A stretch of DNA of 64,000 nucleotides, taken from Hirsutella rhossiliensis (taxonomy: Eukaryota; Ascomycota; Sordariomycetes; Hypocreales; Ophiocordycipitaceae). The notes beneath the pieces are model-generated. The model ran no database searches. It saw only the letters and a list, made by a program, of their open reading frames with translations, and was not told where the DNA came from. Position numbers and translations under genes: made by a program. The stretch covers positions 930,001-994,000 of the forward strand of contig NW_025408683.1 of assembly GCF_020360975.1 (NCBI RefSeq), read 5' to 3'. Shown one piece after another: positions 1 through 10,900 of this stretch (positions are counted from its first letter, which is position 1; the number at the start of each line of letters is the position of its first letter).

Positions 1-1494
1 TAGTATATCGGTAAGGATATTTACGGTTCTAGGAATATAGTAGACCTTTAAGGGAAACTAGCTAAGGTACTATAAAGTAAGTATAAGCCGATTATTTATC
101 TTTATACTAGTAGTAAATAACGATATTTACTTTAAGATTACGCTTATAGCGGCGTAGTTAGTTAGTATAATAACCTTTAGTAGTATAGTAGAGATAATAT
201 ATAACTAGAGCTTTTAATAAGCCTAGGAAAGATAGGCGACTTTAAGTTCTATAAGCTAGTATCTAGGTTCTCCGCTAGTTAAGCGTTTACTAAGGTAAAG
301 GATTAGCTAGATACTTATTTAAAGCGGGGTCCTTCCTAGGTTCTAGTCTACCCTTAGTATAAGGTAGAAGGCTACTACTATAAAGCCTAGCTCGCGGCTA
401 GCGTCGATTTATAGGAATAATAGCTATTATAGGTTAAAATAGTATAGCCGCGTTAGTTCTATAAGAGCGTTCGTAATATCTTAGAAGGCTTATTCCTCTA
501 CTAAGGAAGGTTAGTATATTATCTTAGAGGTATATCTATTCCTTACTAGTCCTTTAGGCAGCGCTTAACTATCCTATACTTTCTTAAGTATCGCTATTTT
601 CCGAACCTAGAGCGCCTCTACCCTTTAAAAGAAGTAAGCTACTAGGTACTATAGCTAGTTAACTAAGCCGAGCTACTTTTTTAGTACTTATAGGGTATTT
701 AGAAACTCTATATCTTATAATACTTATACTTGTTCTTTAGTATTTATTAAGCTAATACTATTAACTTAAAATCCTAATAGTTTTATAGATAGGTAGCTTA
801 GGAATAATTTCGATCTAGCTAAGGCTAGGTTATAGTCTACGAAGAGTTAGAAGATAGCCTAAAGGTAATAAATATAGTCGTATTCTATATCTAAGTATAT
901 TATAATATTATTAATATACTTAGAGGAATATTCTATATATTCCTAGAAGATTTAGTCTATAAATCTTTAGACGTATACGGGTAAGTTCTTATATCCTATT
1001 AAGGCTACCGTTAGTCGTTTTAATCCTTTATAGCTAATTACCGTAAACCTCTCTTAATACTCCTTATAGATAAGGAACTAATAAAAGAAAGACCGAGCGT
1101 CTATAGCGGAAATAAAGCGTTTCCCCTATAGCTTCTAGATTATATCTCCCTAAAACAGTATTAAGTAAGCGTCTAGGATAGCTATACTATTAAGAGCGCG
1201 TAGGTCTATTACTATTTAGCCCTTTTCGTTACTATATATAGTTCTCTAAACTACGAATATAGGGTAAGCGAACGGGGTTGCCTCTATAGCCTATTCTATA
1301 CGCCCCTTTTAGTATAGGTCCTTATAGGTCTAGTCGATTAATACCTTATCCTTCTAGCTAAGCGGGTAAGCTTTAAACGCTAGTTTATATAGGTACTAAT
1401 TTTCTATTAGCGGAATATATATATAGTAGTCTAAGTAGACCTTAATAGTACCTTAGTCTTTTTATAGGGTTAGGAAGGAGGCGACTATATATTA
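1..1494 (-). pseudogene. G2 copy I: reverse transcriptase-RNase H segment (Ty3/gypsy), RIP-inactivated
   Basis: This is the reverse-strand polymerase part of the outer element G2-I, cut at the left window edge close to the end of RNase H. It matches the sense-strand copy G2-II (24100-25470 and 31524-31680) along its length. Read on the minus strand it gives a Ty3/gypsy RT with many TAG/TAA codons where relatives have Gln or Trp. The catalytic YxDD box reads Y-I-N-N at 907-918, so both Asp codons became Asn, as TG-to-TA change predicts. The frame resumes at 15468 after the nested G1 copies. It cannot encode a working enzyme. The assignment to Ty3/gypsy rests on the better readable copy II. Confidence 0.85.
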
Positions 1495-1499
1495 GATCT
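1495..1499. repeat. Target site duplication of G1-A (gatct), left
   Basis: gatct lies directly before the LTR at 1500 and is repeated at 15463-15467 directly after the LTR ending at 15462. G2-II has a single gatct at the matching place near 24123. This shows that G1-A inserted into G2-I with a 5-bp duplication. Confidence 0.95.
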
Positions 1500-1685
1500 T
1501 ATTACGGAGTAGGTAGAGGCGTGCGCGTAGGTGCTATCCGTAGGATAATATTAATAAGCTATATAGAGCTCTCCTATACGCGGCTAGCCCGTATAATTAC
1601 GTGCGGGATCCGGCCCTCCGTACGTAACTACACGGCTTAGGCTATAGCCTAAGCCTATAACCTATAATAGTTAAAGACTCTTATA
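1500..1685 (-). repeat. G1-A 3' LTR (186 bp)
   Basis: In element direction it starts tataagagtc (TG changed to TA) and ends gtaata (CA changed to TA). The length is 186 bp in all nine G1 LTRs seen here. It contains a palindrome, gcttaggc-tatag-cctaagc, near 1636-1655. The bases just inside the element, read on the minus strand, are cttaagggagggcatta: a polypurine tract directly against the 3' LTR, as expected for plus-strand priming. Confidence 0.95.
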
Positions 1686-1859
1686 TAATGCCCTCCCTTA
1701 AGCGCGGCGCGGCGTTGCCCTATTAACGGCTTCCGTACTATAGGGCCCGTGCCGCTAGCTCTACCCTACCCTTTTCCGTTAATCGTGCTAGCCCTACTAG
1801 CCCTATTATCCCTACGCCTATTAGCCCGGGCAGCTAGAACCGGGCTCTATACTTATCGG

Positions 1860-1915
1860 CCGGCTAGCCGTTTAAATAGGGGCGCAACTTATTATATACG
1901 CCCCTAGGTAGCCGG
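1860..1915. promoter_or_regulatory. Nested inverted repeat upstream of the G1 opposite-strand gene
   Basis: Two nested pairs: an outer ccggcta with tagccgg, and an inner ggggcg with cgcccc around an AT-rich loop containing attatata. The same arrangement is in copy B (6560-6615) and, with RIP changes, in C, E and F. It lies about 75-130 bp before the TATA box. It could be a protein-binding site or a hairpin; the function is inferred only from position and conservation. Confidence 0.45.
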
Positions 1916-1988
1916 CGGCCGGCCCGGACCTACGTAAGCCTTAGGTTGCCCGTCCCCTCGGCCTTAGGCAGCCTCCTCTACCTAGGGG

Positions 1989-1996
1989 TATATAAG
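1989..1996 (+). promoter_or_regulatory. TATA box of the opposite-strand gene, copy A
   Basis: tatataag within ggggtatataaggcgg, followed by a C/T-rich stretch (1998-2042) typical of fungal start regions. The 5' splice site follows 76 bp later. The spacing is the same in copies B, C, D, E and F. Confidence 0.6.
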
Positions 1997-2064
1997 GCGG
2001 CATCCCCCCCTTCCTCCTTCCTTTCCTTCTCCTCCTTCTTTAACCGTAGTAGTAGTAGTAATAG

Positions 2065-2137
2065 GTAAGTTCCGCTCTACCTAAGGCATTAGTTCGTTCT
2101 TAGCTATACGGGCCGCTTTATTAACGTATACTTATAG
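2065..2137 (+). other. Predicted 73-bp intron of the opposite-strand gene, copy A
   Basis: Donor gtaagt after a C/T- and tag-rich first exon, a branch-like ttaac about 13 nt before the acceptor, and acceptor cttatag (probably cttacag before RIP). Equivalent 73-bp intervals are at 6765-6837, 22416-22488, 35336-35408, 48723-48795 and 54741-54813. Splicing itself is inferred. Confidence 0.55.
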
Positions 2138-3177
2138 TAATAGCTATAGTAGCAATAATAGCCTTAATAATAATAACTTTAACTAGTAAGTTCTCCGCCC
2201 TATAGAGCGGGAGGCTATAATCTATAATATTAACTTCCGCGATAGATATATCTACCTCCCCCTCCCCCGCTTCCTCCTTCTCGGAGCGTGCGGAGTCGTT
2301 CGTCGACGCCGTGCTAGGCACGGCCGACGATGGCTCCGCCGCTGCCGCTGCTCCTGCCCGCGCCCCCGCTCCTACCCGCGCCCCCGCTCCTGCCCGCGCC
2401 CCCGCGACCGCGCCCACCGCCGCCGCCTCTGCCTCTGCTGCGCTAGCCGCCCTCACGTCGCCCTTCCGGGTAACGACGCCGTCCCCGCCGCCGGCCGTAA
2501 CGCCCGGCCCCTCTGCCCCCGCCTCCGCCACTGCCACCCCCGTAAGTCCGCTGCCTAGCGAGCGTGGTAGCTATTTTCCGCTAACTTCTTAAAGTATAAA
2601 CGCTAAGTATAGGCCGGAGCCGCCTACGCGGCCCCCTATATACGGTGCGCGTTATAGGAGCTCCCCTATGCCGACTAAGTCGGGCGCCGCCGTGGCGGTA
2701 GTTATTACTAGTGCGGGCGTGCCGGCCGCGCCTATAAGGCGGCGCCTCCCGTCCTACTCGCTACGGCGTTGGCTTAGAAGGCCGGCGCGCGCGGGTAGGC
2801 ACGGGGGGCTGCTAAGAAGCGCCTTACCGCCGCCGCCGCCGCCTACCGTAATGTCCGCGCCCTCGAGCGCTAGGGCCTCGTCCCTAAGTAAGTTCCTCTT
2901 ATCTAGCTCTTCTACTTCCGCTACTAACTCTCCCGGCACTAAGGATACTACCTCCGTCGCCCTATCGGCGGTCCCCTTAGCCGTGCCCGTCGCCGCCCCC
3001 CCCGCTACTACTAGCCGGGCCCCCGCCGCCCTTAGAGCCCCCGGAGCCGCCGCTGCTGCCGACTAGCTCGCGGGCCTAGAGGGCCGCCTAAGCGCCCTAG
3101 AGAGCGCCGCCGCCGCTAATAAGGTAGAGGAGGACGACGAGGATAAGGATAAGGATAACGATAAGGATAAAGAGTAG
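2138..3177 (+). pseudogene. G1 opposite-strand accessory gene, copy A (unknown protein)
   Basis: One reading frame runs from the intron acceptor to 3177, on the strand opposite gag-pol. It is broken only by TAG/TAA codons that fit former Gln (for example 2590-2592 and 3064-3066). The longest stop-free pieces are 2311-2592 and 2668-3066. In order the protein has an Ala/Thr/Ser-rich start, a segment ERAESFVDAV, an Ala/Pro-rich low-complexity block, an Arg-rich block (RRRLPSYSLRRWLRR), a Pro run, a heptad-like segment GLEGRLSALE and an Asp/Glu/Lys tail. I recognise no family; nucleic-acid binding through the Arg block is only a guess. Its 3' end faces the end of pol. The start codon is not visible, as ATG is lost to RIP or lies before the intron. 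Confidence 0.6.
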
Positions 3178-3279
3178 GTCTAGGTAGTCTAAGGGCTCCG
3201 CCCTAAAATAAACGCTATTTTTATCTCTACTTATATAATTACGCTTATATTATCGTAACTACCTACTTTACTTTGCCTA

Positions 3280-6194
3280 CTTTATAGTCTTAGCTTAGGC
3301 TACTATCGGTAGTCCGCTAGTCTATTATTCTTATCTACTATTCTAAATAAGGCTTTAAACTTATCGAGGGCTATAGTTCCTATAAACTTACGTATAGGTT
3401 CCTACGTAGGGTCGAGATACCCGCGCTACTTAATAAGGACCTCCCGGCGTTTCCCCTTACTAACCTTTTTCTAGCGCGCGGCCCGTATCTCTTTAACCTT
3501 AAACTCGTCCTCTCTCTCTACCTTAATTATAGGCGGTTAGGCGTCCGCTACTTCTTATCTAGGTAGCGGGTTAAAGGAGGCTCTACGAAGGAGGTCTATA
3601 TTAATCTTATTATAGACCCCCGTTAAGAGACTATCGAGCTCTATAACCTATAAGCTAATAACCCTCTATACCGTAAACTTCGCGTATAGTTAGTTAAGCT
3701 TTTTCTTTAATTATACCGACCTATAGTTACGGAGGTCTAGCTATACCTTATCTCTTACTACGAACCTATCTACTAGGGCCTTAGTCTTATTAACGTGCCG
3801 CTCTTAATCTTATACCGCGGCGGCTATCGCGGATTAGTAATAATCTATAGTCTCTTATAGCTTTCGTATAAACGCGGAGGCGCGGCCCTCCGGTAACGAA
3901 TTATTATACTACTCTACTACTATATCTATAGTAAAGGGAACTAGTAAGGGTAGTTCGAAGTTATATATTATAAAGAAAGGGGCTATCTTAATAAAGGTAT
4001 ATAGTTTACTATTTAACGTAAGTTAGGCCGCGGGGAGCTACCGGTCTTAGTTTACTTAGTTACGGGCTACGATAGCCCGTAAGTAAGCTTACGCCTTCTA
4101 GTTAACCCTCTTAGGCCCTCCGTTAGTCTATAAGTAATATACCGTGCTAAGTAGCTATATAATCTAAAGTAGCTAGTATAGGTACTACTAAAAGCAGCTA
4201 GTCTAATTCGATCCCTTATTACTTATAATAGAGGCTAGCTAGCTATATAAGCGGGCCTAGTACTATAGGAAGCGCTCTACGTAGGACTCTATATCTATAG
4301 ATAGTATTAGCTCTAATACTATAGACTTACTAAGTCGGTCCTTAATTACCTATATATAGCGGTTGCCGCCCTTTATAAGTAGGAGGTCTATTATAAAGTC
4401 TATCTATATATATATATAGAACCGGTCGGGTACTAGAAGCTACTTAAGTAGCCCCTTAAGCTATGCCCTTTAGATCTTTATATAGCTATAGATATTATAG
4501 TTATAAAGGAAGTAATAAACATAGTACTATAGGAGGGGCTAGTAAAAGTCCCTCGTAAGGCCTGCTACTATGCCCTATCTACCTAGGTAACCTACGACGC
4601 TAGAGTTATAGATAAGTTAAACTAGCCTTCCTTAGAGCTCGTTCTATTCGTTTAGCTCTAGCGGTCCCTCCTTCTCCTTAGCTTCTATAGTATATAGTAC
4701 GCCCGGTACCTATAGTCTCCCTTACTAGCGTAGATACCCTTATAGGTCGATATAGTAGTCGGCTACCTATACCTTTAGCTTTAGCTTTAGATCTAGGCGT
4801 CGAGCGCCGGACTTAATAGCGCGGCGTACGCCCTTATAGGTGCGGTCTAGAGCCGCTATCCTATCCTATAAGCGTTAAAGGGCCTTATCTTAGAATACTC
4901 TCGCTACGCGCGCCCCTAGGCCGGTCTATCCCTCCTCGCCGGACTAAGGTAAGGGCGCGGGGGGAAGCTTATTCGCTAGCACCGCGTCTTCCTTTACTAG
5001 GGAAGCTCCTATATAAGTCTATAGTGCTTCTTACGGGATAAGCTATAGATCCCGGGCCTCGATATCTACTCTTATTAGCCGGTCTTAATCCCTCTAGGAA
5101 AGCGCGTCTAGGACCGTAGAGTCCTACCTAGGGCGGTACTTAATCGAGAAGTTAAAGCGTAAGAGATACTTTACTTAGCGGGCTTACCGCTCTAAGAGGT
5201 ACTAGCGAGTTATAAAGTACTCGAGGTTCCTATAGTCTATAAGAACCTCGAAGCTCTTATAGCTCCGGAGCTCCGCTTACTATTACTTAAGGTAGCTAAT
5301 AATCGCTAATATCTCCTTATCGTAAATAGCGTAATTCCACTCTACTAAGGTTAGCTTATAGGAGTAGAACGCTATTAATTACTTCCGCCCGTTTACTTCT
5401 TAGGAGAGCGTTCCTTTAAGTACCTAGCCGCTATAGTCCGCTTCGACTAACGTAGACTGGTCGAAGTCCTACTAGAGTAGTACTAGGGCTTAAGAGAATA
5501 GGTCCTTAAGCGTACGGAACGCTCCTTCCTATATAGGCCCTTAGTAAAAGGCGGTCTACTTCCCGGTAATCTCGTTTAAGGGCATTATAATATAGGAGAA
5601 GCCCTTAATAAACATCCTATAATAGTTCGCGAACCTAAGGAAGCTCTATACGCCTATCTATATAGTTAGGGCAGCTTAGTCTTAAATCGCCTAGATCTTT
5701 ACGGGGTCTACCTATATATCTATGCCTATATAAATAATAAAGCCTAGGTACTTAACCCTCTTAACCTTAAATTTATACTTATCTAGGTTAAGGTAGAGCC
5801 TATAAAGTTAAAGGCGCTCTAGGACCCTCTATACTTTCCGTATATAGTCCTCGTAAGAGCCGCTCGTATAGATAAGGATATTATCTATATATATAGAAGC
5901 GAACTCGTTAAGGAAGTCCCAAAGTACGTTATTAATATAATATTAGAAGGTAGCGGGCGCTCCTAAGAGGCCGAAGGGCGTTATAAGCTACTTAAATAAG
6001 CTATAGCGTATATAGAACGCTGTTTTCTACTTATTACCCTTTAAGATCTATACCTTATAGAACGCCTATTTTATATCTAGCTTTATAAACTACTTCGCCT
6101 TCGAAAGGTTATAGAGCGTATCTAAGATTAAGGGTAAGGGGTAGCGGTCTAGCCTTATAATTGCGTTTAGGGCCCTATAGTTATAATAGAACTA
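3280..6194 (-). pseudogene. G1-A pol, C-terminal part: RT end, RNase H, integrase, chromodomain
   Basis: Minus-strand Ty3/gypsy polyprotein from mid-RT (6194) to a C-terminal chromodomain (3398-3436 decodes to a motif of the type K-W-R-G-Y-P-D-P-T-W-E-P after allowing for Trp-to-stop changes). RNase H is marked by D-H/Y-K-N-L-E-Y-F near 5215-5250. The integrase core is marked by S-D-R-G-S-N and T-A-Y-H/Y-P-Q-T-D-G. The RT active site reads Y-I-D-N (5880-5891), the second Asp lost. A chromodomain on integrase places G1 among chromoviruses, which target heterochromatin. The frame continues at 13173 after nested copy B. Confidence 0.9.
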
Positions 6195-6199
6195 TATCC
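6195..6199. repeat. Target site duplication of G1-B (tatcc), left
   Basis: tatcc before the LTR at 6200 is repeated at 13173-13177 after the LTR ending at 13172. In intact copies the RT frame has a single tatcc here (copy B near 10877). This proves B inserted into the RT of A. Confidence 0.95.
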
Positions 6200-6385
6200 T
6201 ATTATAGAGTAGGCAGAGGCGTGCGTATAGGTGCCGTCCGTAGGATAATATTAATAAGCTATATAGAGCTCTTTTATACGTAGCTAGCCCGCCCTTATAC
6301 TTATAGGATCCGGCCCTCCGTATATAACTATATAGCTTAGGCCGCGGCCTAAGCCTATTACCTATAATAGTTAAAGACTCTTATA
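6200..6385 (-). repeat. G1-B 3' LTR (186 bp)
   Basis: Same ends as the other G1 LTRs. It contains the perfect 20-bp palindrome gcttaggccgcggcctaagc at 6335-6354. The purine tract of the element lies at 6386-6402 on the minus strand. Confidence 0.95.
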
Positions 6386-6688
6386 TAATGCCCTCCCTTA
6401 AGCGCGGCGTAGTGCTGCCTTATTAACGGCTCCTATATAATTAGGCCTATACCGCGGGCTCTTCCCTGCCCTTTCCCGTTAATAGGGCCGGCCCTACTAG
6501 CCCTATTATCCCCGCGCCCGTTAGCCCGGGCAGCCGGGACCTAGCTCTATACTCGTCGGCCGGCTAGCCGTTTAAATAGGGGCGTAACCTATTATATACG
6601 CCCCTAGGTAGCCGGCGGCTAGTCCGGACCTACGTAAGCCTTAGGTTGCCCGTCCCCTCTACCTTAGGTAGTATCCTCTACTAAGGGG

Positions 6689-6696
6689 TATATAAG
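6689..6696 (+). promoter_or_regulatory. TATA box of the opposite-strand gene, copy B
   Basis: tatataag, followed by a C/T tract and the 73-bp predicted intron 6765-6837. The nested inverted repeat lies upstream at 6560-6615. Confidence 0.6.
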
Positions 6697-6840
6697 GCGG
6701 TATCCCCCCCTTCCCCCTTCCCTTCCTTCTCTCCCTTCTTTAACCGTAGTAGTAGTATTAATAGGTAAGTTCCGCTCTACTTAGGGCGTTAGTCCGTTCC
6801 TAGCTATATAGGCTACTCTATTAACGTATACTTATAGTAG

Positions 6841-7850
6841 TAGCGGTAGTAGTAACTATAGCCCTAATAATAATAATAACTCTAACTAGTAAGTTCCGCG
6901 CCTTATAGAGCGGGAGGCCGTATTCCGTCGTGCTAACTTCCGCGATAGATATATCCGCCTCTCCCTCTCCTACCTCCTCCTTCTTAGAGCGTGCGGAGTC
7001 GTTCGTCGACGCCGTACTAGCCGCGGCCGACGACGACTCCGCCGCTGCCGCCGCTCCTACCCGCGCCGCTACCACCGCTCCTACCGCCGCCGCCGCCGCC
7101 TCTACTACGCTATTCGCTCTTATATCGCCCCTTAGGGTAACGACGCCGTCCCCGCCGCTACCCGTAACGCCCGGCCCCTCGGCCCCCGCCTCCGTCTCCG
7201 CTACCCCTATAAGTCCGTAGTTAGGTAAGCGTAATAGACGTTATCCGCTAACCTCCTATAGTATAAGCGCTAAGTATAGGCCGGCGCCGCCCGCTCGGCC
7301 CCCTATATACGTTATACGTCGTAGGAGCTCGACTGCTCCGACTAGGCCGGGCGCCGCCGCGGCGGCAGCTGCTACTAGTGCGCGCGAGCCGGCCGCGCCT
7401 ATAAGGCGGCGCCTCCTATCCTGCTCGCTACGGCGTCGGCTTAGAAGGCCGGCTCGTATAGGCAGGCGCGGGGGGCTACTAAGAAGCGCCTTACCGCCGC
7501 CGCCGCCGCCTACTATAACCTCCGCGCCCTTAAGCGATAGGGCCTTATGCCTAAGTAAGTCCTACTCCTCCGCTATTTCCGCCTCTAACGTCCCCGGTGC
7601 TAGGGATACTACCTCCGTCGCCTTATCGGCGGTCCCCTTAGCCGTGCCTGCCTCCGCTACCGCCGCTGCCCCTGCCGCCGCCGCTAGCCGCCGCCCCTTT
7701 ACCCCTAGAGCCGCCGCCGCCGCCGACTAGCTTACGGGCTTAAAGGGCCGCCTTAGCGCCCTAGAGACCGCCGCCGCTACTAATAAGAAGGAGGAGGCCG
7801 ATAAGGACGATAATAACGAAGATAATAATAATAATAACGATAAGGAATAG
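6841..7850 (+). pseudogene. G1 opposite-strand accessory gene, copy B (unknown protein)
   Basis: The best preserved copy of the accessory gene. A single frame runs from the intron acceptor to TAG at 7848-7850, with few TAG interruptions, one after the Thr-rich start and one in the C-terminal Asp-Gln-Leu context. Features: SFLERAESFVDAVLAAADDD, an Ala/Pro/Thr block, an Arg block with RRRLLSC and RRRLRRPAR, a Pro run (PPPPPP), a heptad-like segment (G-L-K/E-G-R-L-S-A-L-E), and an acidic Asn/Asp tail. The opposite frame gives only runs of Ile/Leu and Gly, so the plus strand is the better reading. The gene ends about 150 bp from the integrase end and is convergent with pol. Role unknown. Confidence 0.65.
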
Positions 7851-7989
7851 GCCTAGGTAGTCTAAGGGCTCCGCCCTATAATAAACGCTGTTTTTATCTC
7901 CGCCCGTACTATTACGCTTATATTGCCTATATTACCGTAATTGCCCCCTCCGCTATACCTACTTCGTAGTCCTAGCCCGGGCTACTATC

Positions 7990-10900
7990 GGTAGTCCGCT
8001 AGTCTATTATTCTTATCTACCGTTCTAAATAAGGCTTCGAACTTATCGAGGGCTATAGTTCCCGTAAACTTATATATAGGTTCCTACGTAGGGTCAAGAT
8101 ACCCGCGCTACTTAACGAGGACCTCCCGGCGTTTCCCCTTACCGACCTTTTTCTAGCGCGCGGCCCGTATCTCTTTAACCTCGAACTCGTCCTCTCCCTC
8201 TACCTCGATTACGGGCGGTTAGGCGTCCGCTACTTCTTATCCGGGCAGCGGGTTAGAGGAGGCTCTATAAAGGAGGTCTACGTTAATCTTATTATAGACC
8301 CCTATTAGGAGACTATCGAGCTCTATAACCTACGGGCTAATAACCCTCTATACCGTAAACTTCGTATATAGCTAGTTAAGCTTCTTCTTTAGTCGTGCCG
8401 ACCTATAGTTATAGAGGTCTAGCTATACCTTATCTCCTACCGCGAACCTATCTACTAGGGCCCTAGTCTTATTAGCGTGCCGCTCTTAATCTTACGCCGC
8501 GGCGGCTATCGCGGATTAGCAATAATCCGTGGTCTCCTATAGCTTTCGTACGAACGCGGAGGCGCGGCCCTTTAGTAATACATTACTATACTACTCCGCT
8601 ACTATATCTACGGTAAAGGGAACTAGTAAGGGTAGTTCGAAGCTATACGTTATAAAGAAAGGGGCTATCCTAATAGAGGTATATAGTCTACTATTTAACG
8701 TAAGTTAGGCCGCGGGGAGCTACCGGTCCTAGTCTACTTAGTTACGGGCTACGATAGCCTATAAGTAAGCCTACGCCTCCTAGTTAACCCTCTTAAGCCC
8801 TCCGTTAGTCTATAGGTAATATACCGTACTAAGTAGCTACGTAATCTAAAGTAGCTAGTATAGGTACTACTAAAAGCGGCTAGTCTAATTCGATCCCCTA
8901 TCGCTTATAATAGAGGCTAGCTAGCTATATAAGCGGGCCTAGCACTATAGGAAGCGCTCTACGTAGGACTCTATATCTATAGACGGTATCGGCTTTAATA
9001 CTATAGACTTACTAAGACGGTCCTTAATTACCTATATATAGCGGTTGCCGCCCTCTATAAGTAGGAGGTCTATTATAAAGTCTATCTATATATACGTATA
9101 GAACCGGTCGGGTACTAGAAGCTACTTAAGTAGCCCCTTAAGCTATACTTTCTAGATCTTTATACGGCCGTAGATATCGTAGTTATAGAGGAAGCGACGA
9201 ACGTAGTACTATAGGAGGGGCTAGTAAAAGTCCCTTATAAGGCCTACTACTATGCCCTGTCTGCCTAAGTAACCTACGACGCTAGAGTTATAGATAAGTT
9301 AGACTAGCCTCCCTTAAAGCTCGTTCCGTTTATCTAGCTCCGGCGGTCCCTCCTTCTCCTTAGCTTCCGTAGTATATAGTGCGCCCGGTACCTATAGTCT
9401 CCCCCGCTAGCGTAGATGCCCCTATAGGTCGATATAGTAGTCGGCCACCTATACCTTTAGCTTTAGCTTCGGATCTAAGCGTTAAGCGCCGGACTTAACG
9501 GCGCGGCGCACGCCCTCGTAGGTACGGTTTAGAGCCGCTATCCTATCCTATAAGCGTTATAGGGCCTTATCTTAGAACACTCTCGCCGCGCGCGCCCCCG
9601 GGCCGGTCTATCCCTCCTCGCCGGACTAAGGTAAGGGCGTAGGGGGAAGCTTATTCGCTAGTACTACGTCTTCCTCTACTAGGGAAGCTCCTATATAAGT
9701 CCGTAGTGCTTCCTATGGGATAAGCTATAGATCCCGGGCCTCGATATCCGCTCCCGTCGGCTGGTCTTAATCCCTTCGGGAAAGCGCGTCTAGGACCGCG
9801 GAGTCCCGCTTAGGGCGGTACTTAATCGAGAAGTTAAAGCATAAGAGATACTCCGCTTAGCGGGCTTACCGCTCCGAGAGGTGCTAGCGAGTTATAAAGT
9901 ACTCGAGGTTCCTATAGTCTATAAGAACCTCGAAGCTCTTATAGCTCTAGAGCTCCGCTTACTATTACTTAAGGTAGCTAATAATCGCTAGTATCTCCTT
10001 ATTATAAATAGCGTAATTCCGCTCTGCTAGGGTTAGCTTACGGGAGTAGAACGCTACCGGTTGCTTCCGCCCGTCTACCTCCTAGGAGAGCGTTCCTCTA
10101 AGTGCCTAGCCGCTATAGTCCGCTTTAACTAACGTAGACCGGTCGAAGTCCTACTAAAGTAGCACCGGGGCTTAAGAGAATAGGTCCTTAAGCGTACGGA
10201 ACGCTCCTTCTTATATAGGCCCCTAGCGAAAGGCGGTCCGCTTCCCGGTAATCTCGTTTAAGGGTATTATAATACGGGAGAAGCCCCTAATAAACATCCT
10301 ATAATAGTTCGCGAACCTAAGGAAGCTCTATACGCCTATCTACGTAGTTAGGGCAGCCTAGTCCTAAATCGCCTAGATCTTTACGGGGTCCGCCTATATA
10401 CCTACGCCTACGTAGATAATAAAGCCTAGGTACTTAACCCTCTTAACCCCGAATTCGTACTTATCTAGGTCGAGGTAGAGCCTATAAAGTTAGAGGCGCT
10501 TTAGGACCCTCCGTACTTTCCGTATATAGTCCTCGTAGGAGCCGCTTATATAGATAAGGATATTATCTACGTATATAGAGGCGAACTTATCGAGGAAGTC
10601 CTAAAGTACGTTATTAATATAACGCTAGAAGGTAGCGGGCGCTCCTAAGAGGCCGAAGGGCGTTATAAGCTACTCGAATAAGCTATAGCGTATATAGAAC
10701 GCTATCTTCTACTCGTTACCCTTCGAGATCTATACCTTATAGAACGCCTATTTTATATCTAGCTTCGTAAACTACTTTGCCTTTAAAAGGTTACGGAGCG
10801 TATCCGAGATTAAGGGTAAGGGGTAGCGGTCCGGCCTTATAATTGCGTTTAGGGCCCTATAGTCGTAATAGAACTATATCCCGCCCCTTAGTTTATATAC

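Noticed and set aside
1500..1685. The 186-bp repeats as solo LTRs
   Set aside because: All nine are joined to internal G1 sequence on one side; four of them pair up across TSD-flanked or nested elements as A and B, two as E, and the rest belong to C, D and F.
2121..2537. Minus-strand open frame of 138 codons (also 6821-7075, 35392-35604, 54797-54997)
   Set aside because: It is the shadow of the plus-strand accessory gene. Its far end is a run of Ile from the intron acceptor region, and the minus reading of the rest of the gene gives Ile/Leu and Gly runs without a coherent end.
7081..7100. Simple-sequence gcc/gct runs as a functional microsatellite
   Set aside because: They lie in frame within the Ala-rich block of the accessory gene and vary little in length between copies.
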